This document shows, piece by piece, positions 7,897 to 16,309 of a DNA stretch of 64,000 nt (positions within the stretch are counted from its first letter, which is position 1; the number at the start of each line of letters is the position of its first letter). The notes beneath the pieces were generated by a model. The model made no database searches, was not told the DNA's origin, and saw only the letters and a list, made by a program, of their open reading frames with translations. The DNA comes from Bryobacterales bacterium KBS 96 (GTDB lineage: Bacteria > Acidobacteriota > Terriglobia > Bryobacterales > Bryobacteraceae): contig KB906767.1 of NCBI GenBank assembly GCA_000381625.1, positions 3,987,304-4,051,303 of the forward strand, read 5' to 3'. Position numbers and translations under genes: made by a program.

Positions 7897-8559
7897 TCAG
7901 GCGTGTTGCGCTTTGCCCCTCGCTTCCGCGATTTTCTGCCGGAACTGGCGGGCTCGTTCGACAAAAACTTCGTACTTGCCCTGCTGGATCGTCTTGTTGT
8001 CGATCAGATCGCTGCCCACGCCGACGGCACAGCACCCGGCGGCGAGGAAATCCCCCACCGTTTCAAGGTTCACGCCACCCGTCGGCACAAACTCAATTTG
8101 CGGGAATGGACCCTTTAGGGCTTTGATGTATTTCGCTCCGCCCAGCGCGCTGCAAGGGAACACTTTAATTGCGTCGGCTCCGGCCTGCCAAGCCGTCACT
8201 ATTTCGGTCGGCGTCAAAGCGCCCGGGAACGCCGCTTTGGAATAGCGCTTCACGATCTCGATCGTTTTAAGATTCAGCGACGGCGTGACAAAGAACTCGG
8301 CGCCTGCGAGCATGCATGCCCGGGCGGTCTCGGGATCTAGCACTGTACCCGCTCCGAGGATGATCCGATCACCCAGCTTATCCGCGACGCGCTCCAGCGC
8401 GTGGATAGCGCCATCGACCGTCATCGTGATTTCGGCGCACGGGATGCCTCCTTCACAGATCGCCTCTACCGATCGGATCGCGGAATCCGCATCTGTCGTT
8501 CGAACAATGGAGACAATCCCCAGTTCTCTTATACGTTGAACCGTCTCAGCACTCTGCAC
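7897..8559 (-). CDS. eda: Bifunctional KDPG/KHG aldolase
   Basis: Class I aldolase cleaving 2-keto-3-deoxy-6-phosphogluconate (or 4-hydroxy-2-oxoglutarate) to pyruvate and an aldehyde, the last step of the Entner-Doudoroff route. 220 residues, normal for the family. The catalytic Glu is in GGIPCAEITM near residue 38, the GAGTV substrate loop is in IILGAGTVLDPE, and the Schiff-base Lys is in ADAIKVFPCSALGG near residue 137. VPTGGVNLE forms the phosphate-binding loop. The start is GTG 8559; a TAAAAT hexamer ends six bases upstream and there is no Shine-Dalgarno sequence. The gene converges on the rhodanese gene and diverges from the radical SAM gene. Confidence 0.9.
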   Translation of the reverse strand: MQSAETVQRIRELGIVSIVRTTDADSAIRSVEAICEGGIPCAEITMTVDGAIHALERVADKLGDRIILGAGTVLDPETARACMLAGAEFFVTPSLNLKTIEIVKRYSKAAFPGALTPTEIVTAWQAGADAIKVFPCSALGGAKYIKALKGPFPQIEFVPTGGVNLETVGDFLAAGCCAVGVGSDLIDNKTIQQGKYEVFVERARQFRQKIAEARGKAQHA

Positions 8560-8565
8560 GTGACG

Positions 8566-8571
8566 ATTTTA
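8566..8571 (-). promoter_or_regulatory. Possible -10 box directly ahead of eda
   Basis: On the minus strand TAAAAT is followed by six bases and then the GTG start, so transcription would begin at or next to the start codon. No good -35 hexamer is visible, so confidence is low. Confidence 0.3.
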
Positions 8572-8649
8572 GTCCACGAGGGTCCAAGCGCGGAAATTAG
8601 GGGCTTGTAATATGGCGAAGAAAAGGGGAATATAAAAAAGAGGGCCGTT

Positions 8650-9624
8650 ATGTCCGCTTCTGCTCCCGCCTTAGTCGGTATCGCCAAGTTGGCGACCGAA
8701 GGGCACGTACTCACGAGCAAGTCGAGAGTCGAGTACCGCACTCTACCCACCCGGCGGTTACTCAACCGATGCGATTCTCACCGCGTGCCGTTCGATTGGA
8801 CCATTAACCCGTATCGGGGCTGCGAATACGGCTGCAAATACTGCTATGCCCGGTACACGCACGAATTCATGGAACGCTGGCATCCCGAAGCGTTCGAAAC
8901 TGAGATCTACACGAAGGATTGGGATGAGGCAGCCTTCCGGCGGGAACTTCGAAGCGTCCGGCGCGGACAATCGATCGCGCTCGGTACGGCTACGGACCCG
9001 TACCAGCCCGCCGAGCGCCGTTACGAACGCTCACGCCGCATTCTGGAGGTGCTGGCGACCGTTTCGGACAGGCGTGTGTACCTCACCACGAAATCGGATT
9101 TATGCGCGCGAGATATTGATTTGTGGCAGAAGGTCGCCGAACGAAATCATGTAGCGATCGCCATCACGGTGACGACAACCGATGCCGCTCTCGCCCGTTT
9201 GATGGAGCCGTATGCGCCGCGACCGGATCTGCGGCTGGCGGCCGTCGCGAAATTCGCGGAGGCCGGAATTCGGGTGGGAGTGATTGCCAGCCCGGTTCTG
9301 CCGATGATTACCGATTCGGCATGCAGCCTGGATGCGATTGGAGCCGCCGCCAAGCGGGCTGGCGCAGTAACCTTTAGCGCTAACGTCCTCTTTCTGAAAC
9401 CGTGTTCGCAACGCGTGTTCTTTCCGTTCTTGGAGCAACAATTCCCGCATCTGTTCGCGCGTTATAAGGCGAACTATGAGCACGAGGCGTTCATCAATGG
9501 CCCCTACCCGGACCGGATCAGGCAACTCGTGAAACAGATCCGCGAGCGGTACGGACTCTTCGCTCGCGATGCCGGAGAAGCCCCGGCGCCGTCTGAATCC
9601 GAGCAGTTGACTTTGTTTTCTTAG
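8650..9624 (+). CDS. SPL-like (Rv2578c-type) radical SAM protein
   Basis: 324-residue radical SAM protein of the spore-photoproduct-lyase-like group found outside spore formers. The cluster motif is in NPYRGCEYGCKYCYARYTHE near residues 55-74 (Cys-x3-Cys-x2-Cys). ALGTATDPYQPAERRYERSR and VYLTTKSDLCARDIDLWQ are characteristic of the family, as is VIASPVLPMITDS. It binds a 4Fe-4S cluster and S-adenosylmethionine; a DNA photolesion role is proposed for relatives but not shown. The ATG 8650 start gives the conserved N-terminal region (LTSKSRVEYRTLPTRRLLN). It stands alone, divergent from eda. Confidence 0.88.
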   Translation: MSASAPALVGIAKLATEGHVLTSKSRVEYRTLPTRRLLNRCDSHRVPFDWTINPYRGCEYGCKYCYARYTHEFMERWHPEAFETEIYTKDWDEAAFRRELRSVRRGQSIALGTATDPYQPAERRYERSRRILEVLATVSDRRVYLTTKSDLCARDIDLWQKVAERNHVAIAITVTTTDAALARLMEPYAPRPDLRLAAVAKFAEAGIRVGVIASPVLPMITDSACSLDAIGAAAKRAGAVTFSANVLFLKPCSQRVFFPFLEQQFPHLFARYKANYEHEAFINGPYPDRIRQLVKQIRERYGLFARDAGEAPAPSESEQLTLFS

Positions 9625-9685
9625 TCACTTTTCTGAGTCGCCGGCGTTGTGCATCTCGTATTAGGTCAATGAAGGGCCGAGCGAG

Positions 9686-10255
9686 GTGAATGGGTTGGCG
9701 ATCAGCGCAGCGCAAAAAGGCATCGCGGACGTGAGGTCCGCGGCGCCGCCTTCCTTCGCCGATATTGTCGAGATTCACAAAGGAATGGTGTTCAGTATCG
9801 CGTGGAATTTTTTGCGCGACCGGGCGCTCGGCGAGGAACTGGCCCAGGATGTCTTCCTTGAGTTGTACCGCCATTGGGCGTCGATGAAATCTCCGGAGCA
9901 CATCGTGTTCTGGCTACGCAAAGTGACATGTAATCGATGCATTGATGTGGTTCGCCGGCGAAAGCTGCGGCGCGAAACGAGTCTCGAAGAAAGCCCGGAG
10001 CCGGCCATGCTCGAGCGTGTGCAGGACCCGCTGCTTTCGGCCTACCTTCAGCGGATGGTCGCCTCTTTGCCCGAAAGGCAGCGGCTGCTCGTGGTGCTTC
10101 GATACCAGGAAGGCATGGAACCGGAGGAGATTGCGAGGATGCTGAGCATGAACGCCAGCACCGTAAAGACCCAGATATCGCGGGCGTTGGAACTGCTGCG
10201 CGCCAAGGCGGCGCAGAGGTTGAAAACACAAAGGGAGGCAGAGCGTGATGACTGA
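9686..10255 (+). CDS. ECF-type RNA polymerase sigma factor
   Basis: 189-residue sigma-70 family factor with region 2 (MVFSIAWNFLRDRALGEELAQDVFLELYRHW; core helix ends near residue 65, WLRKVTCNRCIDVVRRRKLR) and region 4 (LPERQRLLVVLRYQEGMEPE with the helix-turn-helix MLSMNASTVKTQISRALELL). It would redirect RNA polymerase to a small regulon, probably including its own operon. The start is GTG 9686; an upstream alternative is not seen. Its stop overlaps the start of the next gene, a single-span membrane protein with anti-sigma layout, so the two are translationally coupled and likely partners. Confidence 0.9.
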   Translation: MNGLAISAAQKGIADVRSAAPPSFADIVEIHKGMVFSIAWNFLRDRALGEELAQDVFLELYRHWASMKSPEHIVFWLRKVTCNRCIDVVRRRKLRRETSLEESPEPAMLERVQDPLLSAYLQRMVASLPERQRLLVVLRYQEGMEPEEIARMLSMNASTVKTQISRALELLRAKAAQRLKTQREAERDD

Positions 10256-10595
10256 GTTCGAACAACAACTCGCGCGGGCGCTGGAACGGCGCGAGCCCCC
10301 GGCCGGGTTCACCTCGCGCGTTCTCGCCGAGGCATCCCGGCAACGGCCCGTCCGTTCCCGATGGAGCGCATGGCGCTGGACATTGGCCTTGCGGGCGGCG
10401 CCAGTAATGGCGGCTCTGCTGGTAGTCGCGGGCGGAGCGCTTTATCAAAACCATGAACGTATTGAACGAGGAGAAGCCGCCAAACAGCAGCTTCTGCTTG
10501 CAGTAAGAATTGCTGGCGCCAAATTGCACGATGCGCAACAGCGGGTTGTGTCCATCGGAGAGATTCGCGGCGCCGGAATTGAGGAAGAGCAATGA
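10248..10595 (+). CDS. Small single-span membrane protein, putative anti-sigma factor
   Basis: 115-residue protein with a cytoplasmic N-terminal part (MTEFEQQLARALERREPPAG), a basic stretch with many Arg, one transmembrane helix near residues 49-63 (APVMAALLVVAGGALY) and an outside part with coiled-coil character. No zinc-binding HxxxCxxC anti-sigma motif is present. Position decides the guess: it overlaps the ECF sigma gene by 8 bases and overlaps the next gene by ATGA. ATG 10248 is preferred to GTG 10245. An anti-sigma or sigma-associated sensor role is inference only. Confidence 0.65.
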   Translation: MTEFEQQLARALERREPPAGFTSRVLAEASRQRPVRSRWSAWRWTLALRAAPVMAALLVVAGGALYQNHERIERGEAAKQQLLLAVRIAGAKLHDAQQRVVSIGEIRGAGIEEEQ

Positions 10596-11170
10596 GAACG
10601 TTACTGATCTGGGGACTGGCCGCGGCATTCGTGCTGCCGGCATGGGCGCTGGATAACAACATCAAGATGCCCGTAAATCTCGACAGGCTAGCGGCGCGCG
10701 CCACCGAATCAGTGGATGTAACGCTCGACGCGTCGACGCTCGAGCTCGCAAGTAAATTCCTCTCGAAGGACGATCCGGATCAGGCGCAGGTCAAGAACCT
10801 GGTCTCAAAGCTTAAGGGCGTTTACGTCCGCAGTTTTGAATTCGACAAAGAGGGCCAGTATTCGCTGAACGATGTCGAGTCTATTCGCCAGCAATTGAAG
10901 ACGCCGGAATGGTCGCGGATTGTCGGCGTGAAATCGATGAAGGGCGAGAACTCCGAAGTTTACCTGCAGAAGAACGGGAGCAAAATCGGCGGCCTTTTCG
11001 TAATCGATGCCGAGCCGAAGGAGCTAACCATCGTGCATATCGATGGGCCCATCGATCCCGAAGAATTGAGCCAATTGGGCGGCCACATGGGCATCCCAAA
11101 CATCGGGAGAAGCGGCAAGCACGAGAACGTAAAGGGTGTGGCCAAGTCCGGCAACAAAGACCAGGAGTGA
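10592..11170 (+). CDS. DUF4252 domain protein, secreted
   Basis: 192-residue exported protein. The signal peptide is MRTLLIWGLAAAFVLPAWA, cut near ALDNN. The DUF4252 core spans about residues 30-170: TLELASKFLSKDDPDQAQVK, GVYVRSFEFDKEGQY, SRIVGVKSMKGENSEVYLQK and GGLFVIDAEPKELTIVHIDG. DUF4252 proteins commonly sit beside ECF sigma and anti-sigma genes in Bacteroidetes and Acidobacteria; their job is unknown. The ATG overlaps the stop of the preceding gene (ATGA), so translation is coupled. The C-terminus is basic and glycine-rich. Confidence 0.85.
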   Translation: MRTLLIWGLAAAFVLPAWALDNNIKMPVNLDRLAARATESVDVTLDASTLELASKFLSKDDPDQAQVKNLVSKLKGVYVRSFEFDKEGQYSLNDVESIRQQLKTPEWSRIVGVKSMKGENSEVYLQKNGSKIGGLFVIDAEPKELTIVHIDGPIDPEELSQLGGHMGIPNIGRSGKHENVKGVAKSGNKDQE

Positions 11171-11174
11171 TTCC

Positions 11175-11624
11175 ATGCGGCGTTTCTTACTCTTGATTTC
11201 TATTGCCGCGATCTTCGCATCCCTGCTGCCCGCAGGTGAATTTGAGTGGATGGTGCGCCAGGTATCGCGTGAGAGCGGTGTTGAGCCGATGCACATTCCG
11301 TTTTTCGGGTTGGCGCGATTCGTCGTTGCAGTCGGCCACCCGGCCGGCGCGACCGACCTGCATTTGGCGGTATTCGAAAATACCGAGATTGCGCCCGAAC
11401 ACTTTGCCAGAATGATCGATTCCGCCGCGGGCTCTTCTTGGAAGCCGATGATCCGGGTGCGTTCCCGCAACGGCGAGTCGACCAATATCTATCTCCAGCA
11501 AGCAGGCAAACAAGTGCGGCTGCTGATCGGAACTCTTGAACGCAATCAATCGACACTGATCGAAGTTCGCGTAAAGCCGGAAGAACTGATCCGGTTCGTG
11601 GATGAACACGAGCACCGGCATTGA
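11175..11624 (+). CDS. Second DUF4252-like secreted protein
   Basis: 149-residue protein with signal peptide MRRFLLLISIAAIFASLLPA. It looks like a diverged and shorter paralogue of its neighbour: SWKPMIRVRSRNGESTNIYL and RLLIGTLERNQSTLIEVRVK align in type with the end of the DUF4252 core (VGVKSMKGENSEVYLQK, GLFVIDAEPKELTIVHIDG). ATG 11175 lies four bases after the upstream stop and gives the signal peptide; an earlier ATG at 11136 would lie inside the previous gene. It is the last gene of the sigma operon. It ends in His- and Glu-rich DEHEHRH. Confidence 0.75.
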   Translation: MRRFLLLISIAAIFASLLPAGEFEWMVRQVSRESGVEPMHIPFFGLARFVVAVGHPAGATDLHLAVFENTEIAPEHFARMIDSAAGSSWKPMIRVRSRNGESTNIYLQQAGKQVRLLIGTLERNQSTLIEVRVKPEELIRFVDEHEHRH

Positions 11625-11729
11625 ACGGATGCCACGGCCGCTCCGTTGAAGACGCCGGTAAACGTCCCCGAAAGGACATGCGGACGAACTGTTATCGTGG
11701 CGCACGTCCGCAAAAGCTATCGGGCAGCG

Positions 11730-14150
11730 TTACTCGACGCGAACATCCGCAAGGCGAGCCAGCGACCGAAATGTCTGCACCCACGCCCGCGCACTGGAAT
11801 CGCTCTTTTGTGCTTTACGCTGAAATTTCTTGTAAATCCGTAGGTACACGTCGTACACCCGGTTCTGCACGGACCACAAGCTGACCGGAAAGGGCATCTG
11901 TTTCGCGATCGCTACGGCTATTTTTAAATTCTCAACCGACGGCTGATAGGCCGGATCGGCCGCGAACCGGTTGGCGCTTCGCTCCAGGTTTCTACGCAGA
12001 GTAAACTCCAGAGTCGTTACATCGAGGCCGATCTTGTGATCCCGAGCCTCCGCAAGCAAGATTCCGATGCGAGTCGCGTCTAATTCGTCGACGCCGAGCG
12101 CCCTGCGCAACAGGCTGTTCAAAGCGTACTCGATGGTGGCGCGGAGTTCCTTCGGAATGGGGGAGCCGAGGCCGCTGATAAAGCGCATCAACGGAGCGTG
12201 ATTTTGGTACAGATTCAAGTACGAGTTTTCGGTCTCGGCCATCGTCGAAGAAAGAATCTTCTTCAGAATGCGGCGTTGCTCATCCTTGAACAGCGACTTA
12301 AGGGAAAACGTCCGCTCACCGAAGCCGCGGTCCAGGAGTCGCACGACTTCGGGTGTTTCCGCCCGCGAAAATGCATCGGTCAGATCGGCGAGCAGCTTCT
12401 CATATTCAAAGCCATCCTCGAACGCCTGCACAGCGCCGATCACATTGTGATCCCCGAAATGCGCCGCGCCGAACGCGAGCACCTGCGATTCCTCCGTTAC
12501 TCGTGAAGTCAGCAAAGCCTTTCCGACCGTGAGGTGCAGCTTGCCGGATTCACGCACATGGTAATCGATGCGGCGAACCGTGTATGAATTGATCTCGGTC
12601 TCATCCCCGTATGGCTCGAACAGAGAGCTGATCGCATAGTGAGCGCCTACTTTTTCGAGATCCACAATGGCTGGCTTTACATACTTGCGATAGATCGCAG
12701 CGCCGTCGCCGCAATCGGGGATATTGCTTTTCGCTTTCGCCAGTAATTCCAGAAATTGAGATTCCACGGGAGGTCCCAGTGTCTGCTCGAAGAGTTGCAC
12801 GACGCGCCCGGCATACTGAATGACCTGTATGGTCTCCAGTCCCGAAAGCTCGTCGAAGAACCAGCCGCAGCTTGTGTACATCAGCATCGCGTGCCGCTGC
12901 ATTTCGAGAAGTTTCCAGCCTGTGATAACGCCGACGGGTTCAACGGCCGGCAGAAACTGCTGCTCGATAAAGCGCAGCCGGTTTTCGGAAGACGGATCAA
13001 GAAGAACGGAAATGTAGGCGTCGCGCGCGGCCCATGGATCTCTTAGATATCGCGCTCCGACGCTCTCATACAGCGGAGCGGTCTTATCGCGCAGCCAGTC
13101 GAGGGCTTCGCGAAGAGGCTTCCGCCATGTTTGATTCCAGCCTGCCCGGCCCGAATTGCAGCCGCAGTCCGCCCGCCAGCGTTCGACCCCGTGTACGCAG
13201 CTCCACGACGTGTTTTCGTAAATTTGCACCTCGTGCCTTGGCGGAACTAGCTCGAGAAATTCGCCGTAGTTGGTCAGCCGCGCGAGCTTGCGATTCTGAA
13301 TGTAATCCAGAGCATAGGCAAGGGCCATTTCCCCGTGGCGATGATGGTGGCCGTAGGTTTCGCCGTCGGTCGCAATATGCATTAACTGCGGTCCGGTTCG
13401 GTCGTCGGAAAATCCGCCGGTTAGGCGATTGGCAAATTTCTCGCCATTGTCGAGCAGTTTTTCGAACGCGACCGACTGCGAAACGGGGCCATCGTAAAAG
13501 AACAGGGTGATGGACCGTCCGCTTGGCAGGCGGCAGAGATACGCGCGGGAAGGATCGATCCGGCTACCCGTGCAATCGAGCCAGTCGCCGCCGGAGAGCG
13601 GACGCGTCGCCTTGGCTTGATGCGGCGCCAGCACTACGAACTTCAAACCTGCCTTTGCCACGAGCTCGAGCGATGCAATATCGGCGGCCGTTTCGGGCAG
13701 CCACATTGATTCCGGAGGGCGTCCGAACCGGCTGCGGAAATCCGCAAGGCCCCATTGGATTTGGGTCCATTTGTCGCGGCAATTCGCGAGCGGAAGGATC
13801 ATGTGGTTATAAGCTTGCGCGAACGCGGACCCGTGTCCGCCAAATCGCTTCTGACTCTCGCGGTCGGCCTCGATTATTCTGCGATACGTTTCGGGCGCGT
13901 GCCTTTGCATCCAGGAAAGAAGCGTTGGCCCAAAGTTGAAGCTGATGTGAGCGTAGTTATTTACGATGCGGACGATGCGTTTTTCGCCGTCCAGAATGCG
14001 CGCATCGCCATTTGGCGCGTAGCATTCTGCCGTAACGCGTTCGTTCCAGTCGTGGTACGGATAGGCCGAATCCTGAAGCTCGACGGCTTCGAGCCAGGGG
14101 TTCTCGCGGGGAGGCTGATAGAAGTGATTGTGAATACAAAGAAAATTCAT
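11730..14150 (-). CDS. Glycoside hydrolase family 57 protein with DUF3536
   Basis: 806-residue cytoplasmic GH57 protein, a family of alpha-amylases, 4-alpha-glucanotransferases and branching-type enzymes acting on glycogen-like glucans. The N-terminal catalytic barrel starts NFLCIHNHFYQPPRENPWLE (motif 1, HNHFYQP). WLPETAADIASLELVAKAG (residues about 148-166) holds the nucleophile Glu, and MHIATDGETYGHHHRHGEMA near residue 255 the catalytic Asp motif. The C-terminal half is the DUF3536 region, which includes SCVHGVERWRADCGC. Length and order match other GH57/DUF3536 proteins. It is the last gene of a tight operon with aroA and a histidine kinase (9-base gap). Confidence 0.88.
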   Translation of the reverse strand: MNFLCIHNHFYQPPRENPWLEAVELQDSAYPYHDWNERVTAECYAPNGDARILDGEKRIVRIVNNYAHISFNFGPTLLSWMQRHAPETYRRIIEADRESQKRFGGHGSAFAQAYNHMILPLANCRDKWTQIQWGLADFRSRFGRPPESMWLPETAADIASLELVAKAGLKFVVLAPHQAKATRPLSGGDWLDCTGSRIDPSRAYLCRLPSGRSITLFFYDGPVSQSVAFEKLLDNGEKFANRLTGGFSDDRTGPQLMHIATDGETYGHHHRHGEMALAYALDYIQNRKLARLTNYGEFLELVPPRHEVQIYENTSWSCVHGVERWRADCGCNSGRAGWNQTWRKPLREALDWLRDKTAPLYESVGARYLRDPWAARDAYISVLLDPSSENRLRFIEQQFLPAVEPVGVITGWKLLEMQRHAMLMYTSCGWFFDELSGLETIQVIQYAGRVVQLFEQTLGPPVESQFLELLAKAKSNIPDCGDGAAIYRKYVKPAIVDLEKVGAHYAISSLFEPYGDETEINSYTVRRIDYHVRESGKLHLTVGKALLTSRVTEESQVLAFGAAHFGDHNVIGAVQAFEDGFEYEKLLADLTDAFSRAETPEVVRLLDRGFGERTFSLKSLFKDEQRRILKKILSSTMAETENSYLNLYQNHAPLMRFISGLGSPIPKELRATIEYALNSLLRRALGVDELDATRIGILLAEARDHKIGLDVTTLEFTLRRNLERSANRFAADPAYQPSVENLKIAVAIAKQMPFPVSLWSVQNRVYDVYLRIYKKFQRKAQKSDSSARAWVQTFRSLARLADVRVE

Positions 14151-14159
14151 GCGCGGGCA

Positions 14160-14825
14160 TTACTGTTCGGCAGCTTGACTGCGCGCCGTTGCGAAGGGTA
14201 GCGAGATCGTGAACACCGCTCCACTGCTCTTCTCGCGATTGCCGGCCGTCACTTTGCCGTCATACCGCCTTACGATCGATGCCACGATGTGAAGACCAAG
14301 ACCCGACCGCCTCGTTGATCCCGGTTTTGTCGAAACATTCGGCCGAAAAACACGCGAAAGTATTTCTTCCGGTATGCCCGGCCCGTTATCGGCCACCAGG
14401 ATCTTTAGATTGTCCTCCTCGCGCTCGGCGGCGATCTCAATAAGTCCTGGACGCCGGAATGCCTGCGCGGCGTTCAGAAAAAGATTTGCAAACACGCGTT
14501 CCCATTCTTTGGCGGAGCCGGGCAGCGGAATGCCGGCGCTCAGGTTCGCCAGGAACTCGATACGCGGCTTGCGCGCCGTAATGCAAAAGTCCTGGGCTGA
14601 TTGAATGGCGTCGTCGATGACGGCCGCAAGATCCGGCGTGTGATCTGGAATCGCTCCCACCAGCCGCTTGCCGCGGTCGACGCTGCGCCGCAGCGTAGCC
14701 GCTAGAGAACGCCATTGCCGGTCGGAGCTCAACAACTCCGCGGCTTCCGTGATCGTCTCAAACACATTATTCAAGTCGTGGATAAGACATTCGTGCGTCA
14801 GGTCGGGATCAATCGAGTCTTCCAT
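14160..14825 (-). CDS. Small sensor-less histidine kinase
   Basis: 221-residue kinase with only a phosphoacceptor helix and an ATP-binding domain. The H-box is LIHDLNNVFETITEAAELLS (His near residue 16), the N-box NLFLNAAQAF, the G1 box VADNGPGIPEEILSRVFRPN, and the G2 box SGLGLHIVASIV. There is no transmembrane segment or sensory domain, so it must receive its signal through a partner. It lies between aroA (11-base gap) and GH57 (9-base gap). No response regulator is adjacent; the nearest are a LytTR regulator at 17.4 kb and a REC-GGDEF protein at 37.5 kb, neither obviously paired. Confidence 0.85.
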   Translation of the reverse strand: MEDSIDPDLTHECLIHDLNNVFETITEAAELLSSDRQWRSLAATLRRSVDRGKRLVGAIPDHTPDLAAVIDDAIQSAQDFCITARKPRIEFLANLSAGIPLPGSAKEWERVFANLFLNAAQAFRRPGLIEIAAEREEDNLKILVADNGPGIPEEILSRVFRPNVSTKPGSTRRSGLGLHIVASIVRRYDGKVTAGNREKSSGAVFTISLPFATARSQAAEQ

Positions 14826-14836
14826 ACGGTGCGCCT

Positions 14837-16129
14837 CTATTGCGCGATCTCCCGTAGCGTGCGGTAAAACTCGGGATAGGAAACGGACGCAGCCTCGGCG
14901 TTGTGAATGAGGCAGGGGCCGTCCGACGCAAGCGCAGCCACCGCAAACGCCATCGCGATGCGATGATCTCCGAATGAGTCAAGCTCCGCGGCGTGGAAAG
15001 TCTGTTTTCCCGGTATTTCCAATCCGTCCTGCTTTACCTCAACTTGAATACCCATGCGCTTCATGTTCTCGGCCACCGTGGCAATCCGGTCCGTCTCTTT
15101 GACGCGGAGTTCGGCGGCATCTTTCACAACAAATCCATCCTGGCTGGCGGCGCCCAAAACCGAAAGTACCGGTATCTCGTCGATCAGCGCGGCCGTTAGT
15201 GCTCCACTGATGGTTCCACCGCGAATCCGAGAGTTGCGAACCTGTAGATTCCCGATCAGCTCGCCGTTCGCGCTCTCGACGCTCAGGATTTTGATGGATG
15301 CGCCGACCGACTTCAGAAAATCGAGCAAAGCAGTGCGCGTGGGGTTCAATCCTACATTTGCAATTACCAGGTTCGCTTCTTTTGCGAGCAATGCCGCGAC
15401 CAAAAAAAAGGCCGCGGAGGAGATGTCTCCCGGCACGATTAAAGGCTTCCCGTGCAAAGGCGCGCCTCCTCTGATTCGCACCGTCCGTCGCTCCGTGCTG
15501 ATATCGGCTCCGAGTTCACGAAGCGCGATCTCCGTGTGATCGCGCGTCCGCACTGGTTCTATAACGGCCGTCTCGCCATTCGCATAGAGTCCCGCCAGCA
15601 GCACGCAACTCTTCACCTGCGCGCTGGCGACGGGAGGCTCATAAGTGATAGCCGTTAATGCGCGCCCATGAATCGTGAGCGGAGCATATTGATCGTTGGT
15701 TGCTTCAATATGCGCTCCCATTTCCGCAAGCGGCGCCATAATGCGTCTCATCGGGCGGCGGGACAGAGATTCATCTCCAAAAATCGTGGTGGTGAACGGC
15801 TGAGCGGCGAGGATGCCGGAGAGCATGCGGATGGTGGATCCCGAATTGCCCGCGTCCAAAGCGTTTTTCGAAGCTTGGAGGCCGTGAGTGCCCTTGCCAT
15901 GGACGATCAATTCACGCCGGCCGTCTTTATCGGCGAACTCGTGCGCAATGCCGAGCTGCGACATGCAGGCGAGCGTCGACCGGCAGTCCTCGCCCGTCGA
16001 GTAGTTGAGAATGCGCGACTCACCTTCGGCAATGGAAGTGAGCATCGCGTATCTGTGAGAAATAGATTTATCGCCGGGAACGCTGATGGCGCCGCTCACC
16101 GAGCGCGCTGGGGAAACCGATTCAGTCAT
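14837..16129 (-). CDS. aroA: 3-phosphoshikimate 1-carboxyvinyltransferase (EPSP synthase)
   Basis: Joins phosphoenolpyruvate to shikimate 3-phosphate in the shikimate pathway for aromatic amino acids. 430 residues, normal length. Motifs: VPGDKSISHRYAMLTSIAEG near residue 18, LDAGNSGSTIRMLSGILA near 90, SRRPMRR, the catalytic Asp in ALIDEIPVLSVLGAAS, KETDRI near 345 and LDSFGDHRIAMAFAVAAL near 385. ATG 16129 (MTESVSPARSVSGAIS) is chosen; the frame stays open a further 174 bases upstream, but that stretch is not aroA-like. It leads a minus-strand operon with a histidine kinase and a GH57 protein, an uncommon setting for aroA. Confidence 0.95.
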   Translation of the reverse strand: MTESVSPARSVSGAISVPGDKSISHRYAMLTSIAEGESRILNYSTGEDCRSTLACMSQLGIAHEFADKDGRRELIVHGKGTHGLQASKNALDAGNSGSTIRMLSGILAAQPFTTTIFGDESLSRRPMRRIMAPLAEMGAHIEATNDQYAPLTIHGRALTAITYEPPVASAQVKSCVLLAGLYANGETAVIEPVRTRDHTEIALRELGADISTERRTVRIRGGAPLHGKPLIVPGDISSAAFFLVAALLAKEANLVIANVGLNPTRTALLDFLKSVGASIKILSVESANGELIGNLQVRNSRIRGGTISGALTAALIDEIPVLSVLGAASQDGFVVKDAAELRVKETDRIATVAENMKRMGIQVEVKQDGLEIPGKQTFHAAELDSFGDHRIAMAFAVAALASDGPCLIHNAEAASVSYPEFYRTLREIAQ

Positions 16130-16309
16130 TGAAGTTGTTAGTTTAGCGAGTCCGCCAGCTTGGACGTGTGCAAGCACGGCGCGTATACGAGATTCGGCGT
16201 ATCGGGCTCGGGCGGCGTACAGGCCACCGGCCGAGTAGTGACGTCCGCCCGGCTCATTTCCTCGACCGAACATGCCAACCCCTTTCCCCTGTGATACAAC
16301 CACTGAGTC

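Noticed and set aside
9792-10643. 283-residue minus-strand frame across the sigma operon
   Set aside because: Low-complexity Ala/Pro/Arg product opposite three coupled genes with clear domains.
16130-16303. 58-residue N-terminal extension of aroA
   Set aside because: The family start lies at ATG 16129; the upstream part is not conserved in EPSP synthases.
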